The position numbers were made by a program, and so were the translations under genes. Shown one piece after another: positions 18,249-27,445 of a stretch of 64,000 nucleotides of DNA (position 1 is the first letter of the stretch; every line of letters starts with the position of its first letter). The notes under the pieces were generated by a model. It was not told the DNA's origin. It did no database searches and saw only the letters and a program-made list of their open reading frames with translations. Source of the stretch: Phenylobacterium sp. (GTDB lineage Bacteria > Pseudomonadota > Alphaproteobacteria > Caulobacterales > Caulobacteraceae); NCBI RefSeq assembly GCF_016124325.1, contig NZ_WGNY01000022.1:62001-126000 (forward strand), written 5' to 3'.

Positions 18249-18578
18249 TCAGTCGTCGCCGTCCTCGGCCAGGACATCGCCCAGGCGGTCCAGCCGGCGC
18301 TCCCACTGGGCGCGATGGTCGGCGATCCAGCGCTCGAGCCGGGCGAAGCCCTCGGGCGCGATGCGGCAGGTGCGCACCCGGCCCGCCTTCTCGGTGCGCA
18401 CGAGGCGGGCGGCCTCCAGCACCTGGAGGTGCTGGGCCACGGCGGTGACCGTGATCTCCAGCGGTGCGGCCAGGCCGGACACCGAGCTGGGCCCCAGGCT
18501 CAGGCGATCGACGATGGCGCGGCGGGTGGGATCGCCCAGGGCCTGGAACAGGCGGTCGATCTCGATGCGCGGGCTCAT
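18249..18578 (-). CDS. ArsR-family winged-helix regulator
   Basis: A 109-residue protein with the ArsR/HTH_20 signature: IDRLFQALGDPTRRAIVDRL, a recognition helix around VTAVAQHLQVLEAARLV and a wing TEKAGRVRTCRI. No CxC metal motif is seen, which fits the subgroup paired with SRPBCC (AHSA1) proteins rather than metal sensors. Its start overlaps the stop of the SRPBCC gene (ATGA, 18575-18578), so the two are co-translated; it probably regulates this operon. It is convergent with the P-type ATPase gene, with three bases between stops. Confidence 0.88.
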   Translation of the reverse strand: MSPRIEIDRLFQALGDPTRRAIVDRLSLGPSSVSGLAAPLEITVTAVAQHLQVLEAARLVRTEKAGRVRTCRIAPEGFARLERWIADHRAQWERRLDRLGDVLAEDGDD

Positions 18579-19051
18579 GCGGCGTCCGGCGACAGCGCCA
18601 TCCCCAGCCCATCGAGCAGGGCTTCCCAGCCGCCCCGCCGCATCGCCGGCCCGTCGGCGCCCTCGAAGAAGGCGGCCTGGTGGGTCATGACGAGTTCAGA
18701 GCCGGCGTCGGCCGGGCGGATCTCGAAGGTGATCAGGGCGGCAGAGATCCGTCGCTCGCCGATGGTCATGGTCTGGGCCATGACGATCCGCTGGTCGGGC
18801 CGGATGTCGAGGTGGACGCTCTCGGCGATCATGGCCACGCCCGGGAAAGGCGTGTCGTCGCCCAGGCGGGTCTCGGCGCGTTCGCGGCCGCCTTCGCGGA
18901 AATCGAGTTCGTAGGCCTCGGGCGTGGCGTGCCCGCCGTCGACGTACCAGCGCCGCTTTCGCGCCGGATCGGCGAAGGCGCGGAACACGGCGGCGGGCCG
19001 GGCAGGGTAGGCGCGGGCGATGACGAAGGAGTCGTGGATCACGTCGGACAT
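18575..19051 (-). CDS. SRPBCC (AHSA1-like) domain protein
   Basis: A 158-residue START/Bet v1-like protein. It begins DSFVIARAYPARPAAVFRAFADPARKRRWY (given in part; residues 7-36), the standard AHSA1 opening, and ends MTHQAAFFEGADGP...RRGGWEALLDGLG. Such proteins bind hydrophobic ligands or activate Hsp90 in eukaryotes; in bacteria they are commonly encoded beside an ArsR regulator, as here. The usual order is ArsR first; in this locus the SRPBCC gene comes first and is coupled to arsR. Confidence 0.87.
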   Translation of the reverse strand: MSDVIHDSFVIARAYPARPAAVFRAFADPARKRRWYVDGGHATPEAYELDFREGGRERAETRLGDDTPFPGVAMIAESVHLDIRPDQRIVMAQTMTIGERRISAALITFEIRPADAGSELVMTHQAAFFEGADGPAMRRGGWEALLDGLGMALSPDAA

Positions 19052-19198
19052 GGCGGCCTCATCGATGAAGTCATGACTTCACTATCAGACGGCGCGGAAA
19101 TTGTGAAGCAGCGGCTTCGGTATTTCGCCGATCTTGACCGCTCCGGGCGACGCGATCAGATCGCCGGAGCGCCGAACGGCGTCTTGGGGGGGCGACCT

Positions 19199-20455
19199 GT
19201 GAAGCTGAAGCGTCTGGCGGCCATCGTGGCGATCGTGAGCAGCCTGGCCGGAGCCGGCGTCGCGGCGGCGCAAACCCGGCCGACGGTCACCGAAGGCCTT
19301 AGGTCGGTCCATCAGGCGCTGAGTTTGGCCGACGGCGGCTTCTCCGGCCCGGGCGCCGCCACCCTGACCGAGGCGGTGCGCCAGGCGCGGCTGATCGCTG
19401 TGGGCGAGGACCACCTGACGCGCGAGATTCCCGCCTTCGTGGAGGCCCTGTGCCGCCAGACGGCGCCGGAACTGTCGGGCCTGGCGCTGGAGGTGGGGCC
19501 GCGGGCCCTGGCGGCGATCGCGCCCGACCTGACCGCGCCCGACCGGCTGCGGCGCATCGCCGACTTCAATCGCCGCTATCCGGCCGCGATGGCCTTCGTG
19601 GACAACCGGGCCGACAACGACATGACGGCGGCCTGCCTGGCGCTTCAGCCCAGACTTCGGCTGATCGGCCTCGACCAGGAGTTCCTGGGCGCGGGCGGCC
19701 TGCTGCTCGACCGCATCCTGGCCGAGCCGCTTTCGCCGGAGGCGCGCCGGGAGGCGGAAGCGCTGCGGCGCGTGGAGGCGCAGGGCGAGGCCGAGGCCGC
19801 CCAGTCGGGCGATCCGCAGGGCCATCTGCTGCTCCTTGGCCTGGGCTCGGATGAGGATCTTGCGCGCATGGAGGCCGCCCTGGAGCGTGGCGGGACGCCC
19901 AAGGCGCGGGCGATCTTCTCCGAGCTGGAGCGGAGCCGGAAAATCTACCTGATGGGCGGCAACGCCTCGAACCAGGACCGCGCGCGGCTGCTGAAGTCGA
20001 ACCTGCGCGAGAACCTGCCCGCCCAGGGCAAGGTGATCCTCAAGATGGGCGATTGGCACCTCTACCGGGGCTACAACCCGCTGAACAACCGCGACCTCGG
20101 CAACTGGCTGGCCGAGAGGGCGGACGAGGAGGGACGGCCGTCGCTGCACATCCTTATCCTGGGCGAGGCGGGCGTCCACGCGCTGTTCGGCGGATATGAG
20201 CGGCCGCTCCGGATGGAGCCGTTCAGGATGGTGGAGGATCGCGACTACGGCTGGCTGCAGGCGGCGGTCGACGCGCGGGGCGCCGCGACGCCCGGCCAAT
20301 GGGACCTGTTCGACCTCAGGAAGCTGCGCGACCGTCGCCTCGACGGCGCGGACTTCAACTGGCGCCGCGTCCTCGACGGATACGACCTGCTGGTCCTGAT
20401 CCCCGAACTGACGCCGACCGAGCACATCGGCGCCCCGAGCGAGGGGCGGCCCTAG
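19199..20455 (+). CDS. Secreted EreA/ChaN-like protein of unknown function
   Basis: A 418-residue protein with a signal peptide (VKLKRLAAIVAIVSSLAGAG, cleaved after AAA). The body starts LIAVGEDHLTREIPAFVEAL, like the first His/Glu motif of the erythromycin-esterase/ChaN/TIKI superfamily, and later has KMGDWHLYRGYNPLNNRDLG, the second histidine motif. Enzymatic activity is unproven for most relatives. GTG at 19199-19201 was chosen because it begins the signal peptide and follows a GGGGGG run; the frame is open upstream but passes through the divergent promoter. It converges with radC, four bases apart. Confidence 0.68.
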   Translation: MKLKRLAAIVAIVSSLAGAGVAAAQTRPTVTEGLRSVHQALSLADGGFSGPGAATLTEAVRQARLIAVGEDHLTREIPAFVEALCRQTAPELSGLALEVGPRALAAIAPDLTAPDRLRRIADFNRRYPAAMAFVDNRADNDMTAACLALQPRLRLIGLDQEFLGAGGLLLDRILAEPLSPEARREAEALRRVEAQGEAEAAQSGDPQGHLLLLGLGSDEDLARMEAALERGGTPKARAIFSELERSRKIYLMGGNASNQDRARLLKSNLRENLPAQGKVILKMGDWHLYRGYNPLNNRDLGNWLAERADEEGRPSLHILILGEAGVHALFGGYERPLRMEPFRMVEDRDYGWLQAAVDARGAATPGQWDLFDLRKLRDRRLDGADFNWRRVLDGYDLLVLIPELTPTEHIGAPSEGRP

Positions 20456-20459
20456 CCGC

Positions 20460-21203
20460 TTAGATCAGTCCCAGCGCCTTGAAGCTGGCGGTCCCGTCGC
20501 GACCCACCACGAGGTGGTCGTGGACGGCGATGCGGAGGGCGCGCAGGGCTTCGACGACCTGGCGGGTCATGTCCACGTCGGCGGAGGACGGCGCCGGATC
20601 GCCCGAGGGGTGGTTGTGGACCAGGATCACCGCGCTGGCGGCGAACTCGAGCGCGCGGCGGGCCACTTCGCGCGGATAGACCGGCGCATGGTCGACGGTG
20701 CCGCGGTTCATGATCTCGTCGGCGATGAGCTGGTTGCGCTTGTCGAGGAACAGGACGCGGAACTGCTCGCGCGTCTCGTGGGCGAGGGCGGTCTTCACAT
20801 AGGCGAGCAGGGCGCTCCACGACGAGATCACGGCGCGCCGCGCCACCTGTTCGCGGGCGCTGCGCAGGGCCGCCTCGTGCACCAGCTTGAGGTCGAGGGC
20901 GACGGCTTCGCCCACGCCGGCGACGGTGCGGAGCTCTTCGGGCGAAGCGCCCAGCACGCCGCCCAGCGATCCGAACCGGGTCAGGAGCTGCTTGGCCAGG
21001 GGCTTCACGTCGCCGCGGCGGATGGCGCGGAACAGGATCAGCTCCAGGAGCTCGTAGTCGGGCAGGGCGGCGGGCGCCGCGCCGGCCCGCTCGCGCAGCC
21101 GGTCGCGGTGACCGAGGTAGTGCGGGCGCGGCGGCTCCGAGGGCGCGCCGCGCCACAGGTCGGCCTGGCCGGCGGCGTCTTCGAGAGCCTGTCGGTGGGT
21201 CAT
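20460..21203 (-). CDS. radC: RadC-family JAB1/MPN-domain protein
   Basis: A 247-residue protein with a helix-hairpin-helix-like N-terminal part (about 45-110, [26 protein letters not shown]) and a C-terminal metal-binding JAMM domain with [14 protein letters not shown] (zinc ligands H, H and D). Despite the name, its link to DNA repair is doubtful; the family is widespread and some members sit on mobile DNA. The start ATG at 21201-21203 gives family length; the frame is open upstream without matching sequence. Confidence 0.92.
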   Translation of the reverse strand: MTHRQALEDAAGQADLWRGAPSEPPRPHYLGHRDRLRERAGAAPAALPDYELLELILFRAIRRGDVKPLAKQLLTRFGSLGGVLGASPEELRTVAGVGEAVALDLKLVHEAALRSAREQVARRAVISSWSALLAYVKTALAHETREQFRVLFLDKRNQLIADEIMNRGTVDHAPVYPREVARRALEFAASAVILVHNHPSGDPAPSSADVDMTRQVVEALRALRIAVHDHLVVGRDGTASFKALGLI

Positions 21204-21330
21204 GGCGGGTGCATTGTTCCCCAATTGTTCCGACTCCGCAAGCGGGCGCCGCCACACCCCCGTTTGGGGGAAGTCACCAGGGCGGCTCCACATCAGAATG
21301 CCGGCGATGGATGGGTCTGGGGGTGGGGCC

Positions 21331-21591
21331 ATGAAGATGGGGACGATTGTCGGCGTGCTGGCGGCGGCGGCCGCGGTTCTGGCGATCATGGCCTCGGCGC
21401 CGGCGCGCGCGGCCGAGCCGGAGGGCGACCGCGTGACGGCGGCCGCGCCCCTCGACGGAGCCGGACGCGAGGCGGGGCGGCGCGCCCGTCCGGGCCTGGG
21501 CGGCGTGTTCGCCATCTCGCAGGTTCTCGTCGGGGTCTGCGCCCTGGGCGCCATGCTCTACGCCGGCCGCGAAGGGATGACCCGCGCCTGA
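21331..21591 (+). CDS. Small exported or membrane hypothetical protein
   Basis: An 86-residue product with an N-terminal signal-like segment ([20 protein letters not shown], then PARA-AEP) and a second hydrophobic segment ([19 protein letters not shown]) before a short charged tail. No family is recognised. GGTGGGG lies close to the chosen ATG; an in-frame ATG at 21298 lacks such a site. A strong GC hairpin follows at 21616-21641. Confidence 0.6.
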   Translation: MKMGTIVGVLAAAAAVLAIMASAPARAAEPEGDRVTAAAPLDGAGREAGRRARPGLGGVFAISQVLVGVCALGAMLYAGREGMTRA

Positions 21592-21615
21592 CGCCCGTGT
21601 CCGTGGGCGCGGTTC

Positions 21616-21641
21616 GGGCCCGGCGTTCCCCCGCCGGGCCC
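21616..21641. terminator. Strong GC-rich hairpin between convergent genes
   Basis: Perfect 10-base arms GGGCCCGGCG / CGCCGGGCCC with a six-base loop, followed on the plus strand by a pyrimidine tract (ACTCTTCTC). It lies between the small plus-strand gene and the end of the minus-strand ABC permease gene, so it can end both transcripts. Confidence 0.75.
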
Positions 21642-21648
21642 ACTCTTC

Positions 21649-24600
21649 TCAGCTTCCGATCCGGATGGCGTTGTCGTCGGAATTGCGGTCGATCTCCTTG
21701 TTGTAGGGATCGACGCCGGCGTACTTCGGCGGCTTGTCGACGGTGACCGTGACCGTCTGTTCGCCCGTCCGCAGGGGCATGGTCTTGAAATAGAGCACGT
21801 CCTTGTGGCCGAAGCCCGGCTTGCCCGGCTCGGCGTCGAACACGCCGATGTCGAAGACCTCGTCGGCGGGGATGGCGACAGGCGTCTCCTTGCCCTTGCC
21901 GTCGGCGTAGGCCTTGTTCGCCTCGATGGTCATGACGACGTCATAGCGGCCGTCGGCGCGCTTCTTCACCTCGGCGGTGCGGGTCTTCAGGTCGTAGATC
22001 GTGATCTTCTCGAAGAGGTCGGTGATCAGCTGCTGGGCCGCGGCGTCGTCGCGCGCCTCGGCGCGCAGGGCGTCGACGAGGTCCTGCGAGCGCGGATAGG
22101 GGGGACCCTTGAACGCGTACTGGCCCAGCAGGCGGCGGAGCGCGGCGTTGACCTTGGCCTCGCCCATCCGCTCGCGCAGCAGGTACATGACCAGCGAACC
22201 CTTGCGGTAGTGGATGTAGGGCTGGTTCTCGACCCGGACGAGGGGAAGTTCCTCCACCAGCTCGCCGCCGCGCGAGCGCAGGTAGCGGTCGAGCTCGTAC
22301 TTGAGGAACTTGCGGATGCCGTCGGCGCCGTAGGTCTTCTCCATGACGATCAGCGCGGAGTACTGGGCCAGGGTCTCGGAGAGCGCCGTGGCGCCCTGCA
22401 TGTCGGCGCCGACGATCTGGTGGGCCCACCACTGGTGCGCCAGCTCGTGGGCGGTGACGTAGGTGGGGTAGTCGATCTTGTCGGGCTTGGTGGTGTCGGC
22501 GATGAACCCGATGCCCTCGGAGTAGGGCATGGTGTTGGCGAACGACTCCGCGAAATTGGCGTAGGCCGGGAACTCCAGGATGCGCGCCTGGTGGAACTGG
22601 TAGGGGCTGAAGTTGGCCTGGTAGTAGTCGAGCCCGGTCTCCAGCGACTTGATCATCCGGTCGACGTTCCAGGGATGCTGGGCGTCGTAATAGACCGCCA
22701 GCTCGACGCCCTTGTAGGTCTCGCGCTTGATCGTGTAGCGCGCCGACTGGACCGAGAAGAAGTTGAGCACGGGGGCGTCGGTGCGGAAGCGCACCGTGCG
22801 CCGGCCGTTCTTGGTGACGTCGGAGATGCGGTAGCCGGGCGCCACGGGCGTCTGGTCGGCGACGGTGGTGACGGAGATGTCGGCGTTCACCCAGTCGGCG
22901 TTGGCCACGTAGTTGCGCGCCTGGGCCGAGCGGTCCTCCAGCTTGGGCGGGCGAAGCTGTGGCGGCAGGCCGTACTTGCGGCGCTTGGCGCGGTCCTGCA
23001 GCAGCTGCGACCGGTTCATGCCGATGATCGGGGCGAACTCAAGGTTGGAGATGAAGGTCCCGTTGTCGACGAGGCGCATCTCGTTCTTGGAGTTCTTGAA
23101 GCCGCGCTGCTCGACGAGCGTCTCGAACGACAGGGCCGTGCGTTGGCCCGGCGCCAGCGGCCGGTCGAAGGTGAAGATGCGGTAGTTGTAGCGGTCGAAG
23201 GTCTTCACCTGCGAGGCGCCGTTCACCGACATCTGCAGCGCCTTGGCGTCGCGATCGAGGCGCACGTGCAGCGCCTTGAGCGGCGCGCCGGTGTCGTTGA
23301 CCAGGTGGTACACGCCCTCCACGACCAGCTTGGGCCGATGGGGATGGAGATCGATGTCGAGCTCCACGTCGGTGACCGCCGGCTGGGGCAGGTTCTCGTA
23401 CTTGAGGAAGGTCTTCTCGTAGTCGGCGAGCCATTTGTCGCCCTCGAGGTCGGTCCGGTACGCGTTGAGGACGTTGGTGTTGTAGAAGATCTCGGCGCCC
23501 AGCCCGACCCAGGCGACGAGCGCCAGGCCGCCGATGACGCCGGCCGGGCTGGCCAGCTGGCGGGGCAGGCGCGCCAGCCGTGGCAGCAGCCGCGTATCGG
23601 CCCTGCGCCGCCACAGGCCGTAGGCCAGCACCATCAGGATCAGCGCGAAGGCGGCCCAGTAGGCGCGGAACCAGGCTGCGAAGCCGGCGTACTTGCCCTG
23701 GCCGTTCATGTCGCTGAGCGGCGTGGGCGGATAGCCGCCGTAGAGGTAGAGGTTGTGGTCGAAGCCGATCAGCGGGAGCGTCAGGCTGGCGATCAGGAAG
23801 ACCACCATCAGGCCCCAGCCCACGAACTTGTGGGGCGAGACGGCCTGGAAGAACACGGCCAGGGCGGCGATCAGCGTCCAGTCGACGGCGTTGGGCAGGA
23901 CGTACCAGACGAGGTACTTGCCGGGCTGGATCGCGGTGAAGCCCATGCCCAGCTGGACCGCGACGCCGGCCAGGACGCTGGCCAGCAGCATCGAGAACAG
24001 CACCAGCACGATGGCCAGGAACTTCGGGACCAGGAAGGTCCAGTCCGAGGCGGCGGTGGCGTCGACGATCTCGTGGGTGCGCCGCTCGCGCTCGCGCCAG
24101 ACCAGTTCGCCGGCGTAGTAGACCGCCACGATCATCACCATGAAGGTGAAGGTGCCGCTGAGGGTGGAGATCACCCAGCGGGTGACGGGGTAGATGGCCG
24201 CCCCGTTGGTCTCGGCTCCGAGGGCCAGGCCGCCCAGGCTGTTGAACAGGCCCAGCAGGAGAAGAACGACGAAGGCCGGGCTCTTGAGCACCTGGCCCAT
24301 CTCGAAGCGCGTGCGCTTGACCAGCTGGGTCCAGGCGGTGGCCGGGCCGAAGCGCGGCGCGGGGAGCGGCCGCGGCGTGGCGGGCGGGGCGGCCGTCTCG
24401 GCGGCTTCGGCGGCGGGCCGCACGCGGCGCGCGCGGATCTCGAACCGGAAGAGGCCGTAGGCGAGCGCCAGGAACGCCACGGCGACGGGAACCCAGATCA
24501 GGCGGTTCCACAGGATCGGGCCCACCACCGGCGGGGTGAGCGCGTTGGCGTCGGCGGCGGTGAAGTAGCGCGTCGCCAGGCCGTAGGCGGCGAGGCCGAA

Positions 24601-25227
24601 GGGATCCACCAGCGAGGCGAGGCCCAGGCGTTCGGGATCGGAGAGGGCGACGTTCGACAGCAGGTAGACCGCCAGGAAGGCGGCCACGCCCACATAGGCG
24701 CCCATCATCGACCGCGTCGCCGTGGCCAGGGTGAAGAACATCGCCGAGGAGAGGAACAGGCTGGGCAGCGCCAGCCAGACGTAGGCGAAGAGGTAGTCGT
24801 GCAGCCGGTTCGTCCCCAGGGTCTCGGGGTCGATCCAGGGCATCAGCGAGCCCACGAAGATCGCCAGCGGCACGACGAGGAAGGCCAGGGCGACGGCGGC
24901 GAAGGCGCCGGCGAAGCGGCCGTAGAGGTAGTCGAACTTGCGGATCCGGGTGGCGCGGATGATCGGGCCGAAGCCGGTCTCGTCGTCGCGCACGATCACG
25001 TTGGCCACGAACGCCGTCGAGACGAACATGAAGAAGATCGACATGATGCCGATCGTCTGGCCGATGGCGCTGGGCGAGTTCTTGTGGATGTTGCCGCCCG
25101 AGCCGATGTGGACGTTGTCCACGGTGACCGAGCCGAACACGAGCAGGAAGAGGATCAGCCCGGCGATCCAGAAGATCGGCTGGCGAAGCTGGTAGCGCAG
25201 CTCGAAGGCCGCGATTCTGCCGAACAT
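21649..25227 (-). CDS. ABC transporter permease fused to M1-family aminopeptidase
   Basis: A 1192-residue protein. The N-terminal 600 residues hold two ABC-2-type blocks of about six membrane helices each (starting MFGRIAAFELRYQLRQPIFW and again near residue 300), and the C-terminal 550 residues are an M1 metallopeptidase with HELAHQWWAHQ plus the downstream glutamate in ALSETLAQYS. The peptidase part is expected on the outer face of the inner membrane. Such fusions are a known family encoded beside an ABC ATPase; the ATPase gene is 18 bases upstream. Substrate is unknown; joint export and processing of a peptide is a reasonable inference. Confidence 0.92.
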   Translation of the reverse strand: MFGRIAAFELRYQLRQPIFWIAGLILFLLVFGSVTVDNVHIGSGGNIHKNSPSAIGQTIGIMSIFFMFVSTAFVANVIVRDDETGFGPIIRATRIRKFDYLYGRFAGAFAAVALAFLVVPLAIFVGSLMPWIDPETLGTNRLHDYLFAYVWLALPSLFLSSAMFFTLATATRSMMGAYVGVAAFLAVYLLSNVALSDPERLGLASLVDPFGLAAYGLATRYFTAADANALTPPVVGPILWNRLIWVPVAVAFLALAYGLFRFEIRARRVRPAAEAAETAAPPATPRPLPAPRFGPATAWTQLVKRTRFEMGQVLKSPAFVVLLLLGLFNSLGGLALGAETNGAAIYPVTRWVISTLSGTFTFMVMIVAVYYAGELVWRERERRTHEIVDATAASDWTFLVPKFLAIVLVLFSMLLASVLAGVAVQLGMGFTAIQPGKYLVWYVLPNAVDWTLIAALAVFFQAVSPHKFVGWGLMVVFLIASLTLPLIGFDHNLYLYGGYPPTPLSDMNGQGKYAGFAAWFRAYWAAFALILMVLAYGLWRRRADTRLLPRLARLPRQLASPAGVIGGLALVAWVGLGAEIFYNTNVLNAYRTDLEGDKWLADYEKTFLKYENLPQPAVTDVELDIDLHPHRPKLVVEGVYHLVNDTGAPLKALHVRLDRDAKALQMSVNGASQVKTFDRYNYRIFTFDRPLAPGQRTALSFETLVEQRGFKNSKNEMRLVDNGTFISNLEFAPIIGMNRSQLLQDRAKRRKYGLPPQLRPPKLEDRSAQARNYVANADWVNADISVTTVADQTPVAPGYRISDVTKNGRRTVRFRTDAPVLNFFSVQSARYTIKRETYKGVELAVYYDAQHPWNVDRMIKSLETGLDYYQANFSPYQFHQARILEFPAYANFAESFANTMPYSEGIGFIADTTKPDKIDYPTYVTAHELAHQWWAHQIVGADMQGATALSETLAQYSALIVMEKTYGADGIRKFLKYELDRYLRSRGGELVEELPLVRVENQPYIHYRKGSLVMYLLRERMGEAKVNAALRRLLGQYAFKGPPYPRSQDLVDALRAEARDDAAAQQLITDLFEKITIYDLKTRTAEVKKRADGRYDVVMTIEANKAYADGKGKETPVAIPADEVFDIGVFDAEPGKPGFGHKDVLYFKTMPLRTGEQTVTVTVDKPPKYAGVDPYNKEIDRNSDDNAIRIGS

Positions 25228-25245
25228 GGCGTGCGATCCTTCGCG

Positions 25246-26124
25246 TCAGGCGGCGCGGCGCGAGGCGGCGAGGGTGGAGAAGTAGACATCCTCCAGGCCG
25301 CCGACGATCGGCTCGAACGCCGGGTCTGGCGCGTTGTCGGCCAGGACGTGGATGACGGTGCGGCCGCCGGCCAGCCGCGTGGAGATCACCGCATTGCGCG
25401 CGCGCTCGGCTTCGAGCTCGGCGCGGTCGATGATCTTCTTCCAGACCCGGCCCTTGAGTTCGTCGATCAGGGCGGCGGGGGCGCCTTCCTTCAGGATGCG
25501 ACCCGCGGCCAGCACCGCCATGCGCGGGCAGAGGTCGGCCACGTCATCGACGATGTGGGTGGAAAGGATCACCACCACGTTCTCGCCGATCTCGGCCAGC
25601 AGGTTGAGGAAACGGTTGCGCTCCTCGGGGTCGAGGCCGGCGGTGGGCTCGTCGACGATGATGAGTTCGGGCCGGCCGATCAGCGCCTGGGCGATGCCGA
25701 ACCGCTGGCGCATGCCGCCCGAATAGCCGGAGACCCACTTCTTGCGGACCTCCCACAGGTTCACCTGGTGCAGCAGGGTCTCGACGGTGTCCTTGCGCTC
25801 GCCGCGGCCGGCGATCCCCTTGAGGACGGCCATGTGGTCGAGCAGGTCGAGGGCGGAGACGCGCGGATAGACGCCGAAGTCCTGCGGCAGGTAGCCCAGC
25901 GTGCGGCGCAGCTTCTCGGGCTCGGCGACGACGTCGATCTCGCCGAAGCGGATCTCGCCGGCGCTCGGCGTCTGCAGCGTGGCGATGGTGCGCATGAGCG
26001 TCGACTTGCCGGCGCCGTTGGGGCCCAGGAGACCGAACATGCCCTTGCCGATCTCCAGATCGACACCATCCAGCGCGCGCGTCCCGTTCGGATAGACGTG
26101 CGACAAACCCTTGATCGAAAGCAT
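25246..26124 (-). CDS. ABC transporter ATP-binding protein
   Basis: A 292-residue ATPase with Walker A GPNGAGKST (about 33-41), Q-loop YLPQDFG, signature SGYSGGMRQR, Walker B LIIVDEPTAGLDP and the switch STHIVDD. The C-terminal extension is about 70 residues. It powers the permease-peptidase encoded 18 bases downstream. The ATG at 26122-26124 with AGGGA is preferred; a GTG six codons earlier is an alternative. A perfect-armed inverted repeat lies about 75 bases upstream (26198-26228), a possible operator. Confidence 0.93.
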   Translation of the reverse strand: MLSIKGLSHVYPNGTRALDGVDLEIGKGMFGLLGPNGAGKSTLMRTIATLQTPSAGEIRFGEIDVVAEPEKLRRTLGYLPQDFGVYPRVSALDLLDHMAVLKGIAGRGERKDTVETLLHQVNLWEVRKKWVSGYSGGMRQRFGIAQALIGRPELIIVDEPTAGLDPEERNRFLNLLAEIGENVVVILSTHIVDDVADLCPRMAVLAAGRILKEGAPAALIDELKGRVWKKIIDRAELEAERARNAVISTRLAGGRTVIHVLADNAPDPAFEPIVGGLEDVYFSTLAASRRAA

Positions 26125-26197
26125 CGCTTCCCTGACTTCCACCCCATCCCTTGGCCTGGAAGCTGCGGGACGCGCGGGGGCGAGGCAAGTGAGCGAT

Positions 26198-26228
26198 ACG
26201 TAACGTTTCGCCGTCGGCGACGTTACGT
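26198..26228. promoter_or_regulatory. Inverted repeat upstream of the ABC/M1 operon
   Basis: Perfect nine-base arms ACGTAACGT (26198-26206) and ACGTTACGT (26220-26228) enclose a second small hairpin, CGCCG-T-CGGCG (26209-26219). It lies between the end of map and the start of the ABC ATPase gene on the same strand, 75-105 bases before the ATPase start. There is no T-run, so an operator is more likely than a terminator. Confidence 0.55.
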
Positions 26229-26271
26229 GGGGGCAGGGCGCGGCGGGCCGGCCGGAGCCCGGGCCTCCCGG

Positions 26272-27090
26272 TCAGGCCGAGAGGATCGGCGGCTTGAACT
26301 GGTCGGTCGGGGACAGCGTGAAGACCTCGACGCCGTCTTCCGTCACGCCGACGGAATGCTCGCACTGGGCCGAGAGCGACTTGTCGCGGGTGACCGCGGT
26401 CCAGCCGTCGGCCAGCAGCTTCACCGGGTGCTTGCCCAGGTTCACCATCGGCTCGATCGTGAAGAACATGCCGGGCTTCAGGACCTCGCCGGTCCCCTTC
26501 TGGCCGAAGTGCAGGATGTTGGGCGCGTCGTGGAAAACCTTGCCCAGGCCGTGGCCGCAGAAGTCGCGCACCACCGAGCAGCGCATGCTCTCGACGTAGG
26601 ACTGGATGGCGTGGCCGATGTCGCCGGTGGTGGCGCCCGGCTTCACGGCGGCCAGGCCGCGGGCCAGCGACTCGTAGGTCACGTCCACCAGCCGCTTGGC
26701 GCGGGGCGCGACGGGGCCGACGCCGTACATCCGCGAGGTGTCGCCGTGCCAGCCGTCGACGATGACGGTGACGTCGATGTTGACGATGTCGCCCTCGCGC
26801 AGGACCCGCTCGCCGGGGATGCCGTGGCAGACGATGTGATTGGGGCTGATGCAGACGGTCTTGGTGTAGCCGCGGTAGCCCAGGCAGGCGGGCAGGGCGC
26901 CGTGGTCGAGGATGAACTCGCGGGCCAGGTCGTCGAGCTTCTCGGTCACCACGCCCGGGACCACGTGCGGCGTCAGCATGTCGAGGCACTCGGCGGCCAG
27001 GCGGCCGGCCTTGCGCATGCCGTCGAAGGCGGCGGCGTCATGCACCTTGACGTGGCTGGTGCGGTATTCGGCGTCGAGGATATCGGTCAT
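26272..27090 (-). CDS. map: Methionine aminopeptidase type I
   Basis: A 272-residue enzyme that removes the initiator methionine from nascent proteins. Metal ligands of the pita-bread fold are visible in NIDVTVIVDGWHGDTSRMY, CGHGLGKVFHDAPNILH, FTIEPM and SAQCEHSVGVTEDG. GTRG-type substrate residues are conserved and the N terminus lacks a zinc-finger extension. A GGAG lies six bases before the ATG. The gene is separated from the upstream sfsA remnant by about 40 bases; no shared function is implied. Confidence 0.96.
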   Translation of the reverse strand: MTDILDAEYRTSHVKVHDAAAFDGMRKAGRLAAECLDMLTPHVVPGVVTEKLDDLAREFILDHGALPACLGYRGYTKTVCISPNHIVCHGIPGERVLREGDIVNIDVTVIVDGWHGDTSRMYGVGPVAPRAKRLVDVTYESLARGLAAVKPGATTGDIGHAIQSYVESMRCSVVRDFCGHGLGKVFHDAPNILHFGQKGTGEVLKPGMFFTIEPMVNLGKHPVKLLADGWTAVTRDKSLSAQCEHSVGVTEDGVEVFTLSPTDQFKPPILSA

Positions 27091-27131
27091 GGCGGCTCCG
27101 GACCCTTAAGTCGCAATCCTAGCACGGAAAT

Positions 27132-27445
27132 TCAATGCACGTTGGCGTCGCGCCAGGGCATGCGGTCGGCCAGCACGACCCGCTCGGGCGAAATGGCGCA
27201 GCGGTAGGCCAGCACCTCGACGCCCGCGGCGGCGGCGTCGAGCAGGCCGGCGGCATAGGTGGGGTCGAGGTCGGCGCAGGCGGCGAACAGGTCGCAGTCG
27301 GTGCGCTGGATCACGAACAGCATCACCGCGCGCTCGCCGGCGCGGACCATGGCGGTGAGCTCGCGCAGGTGCTTCGAGGAGCGGGCGGCGACGCAGTCGG
27401 GGAACTCGGCCAGGGTTCCTTCGCGGCGCAGGTGGCAGTTCTTGA
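27132..27445 (-). pseudogene. sfsA: Orphaned 3' end of sfsA (original C-terminal part)
   Basis: About 104 codons encode the C-terminal part of SfsA with no start of its own: [20 protein letters not shown], then [19 protein letters not shown] and a normal stop. The intact sfsA at 27941-28705 contains the homologous stretch [20 protein letters not shown] with clear divergence. Upstream of 27445 the frame reads into unrelated sequence. Composition matches the GC-rich surroundings, so this is best read as the original gene's 3' end displaced by the insertion at 27446-28305. Confidence 0.85.

Noticed and set aside
21805..27207. A 1,800-codon open frame on the plus strand
   Set aside because: It lies antisense to the ABC permease, ABC ATPase and map genes, which have complete motifs. 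Long antisense frames are expected in such GC-rich DNA, and the translation has no recognisable domain.
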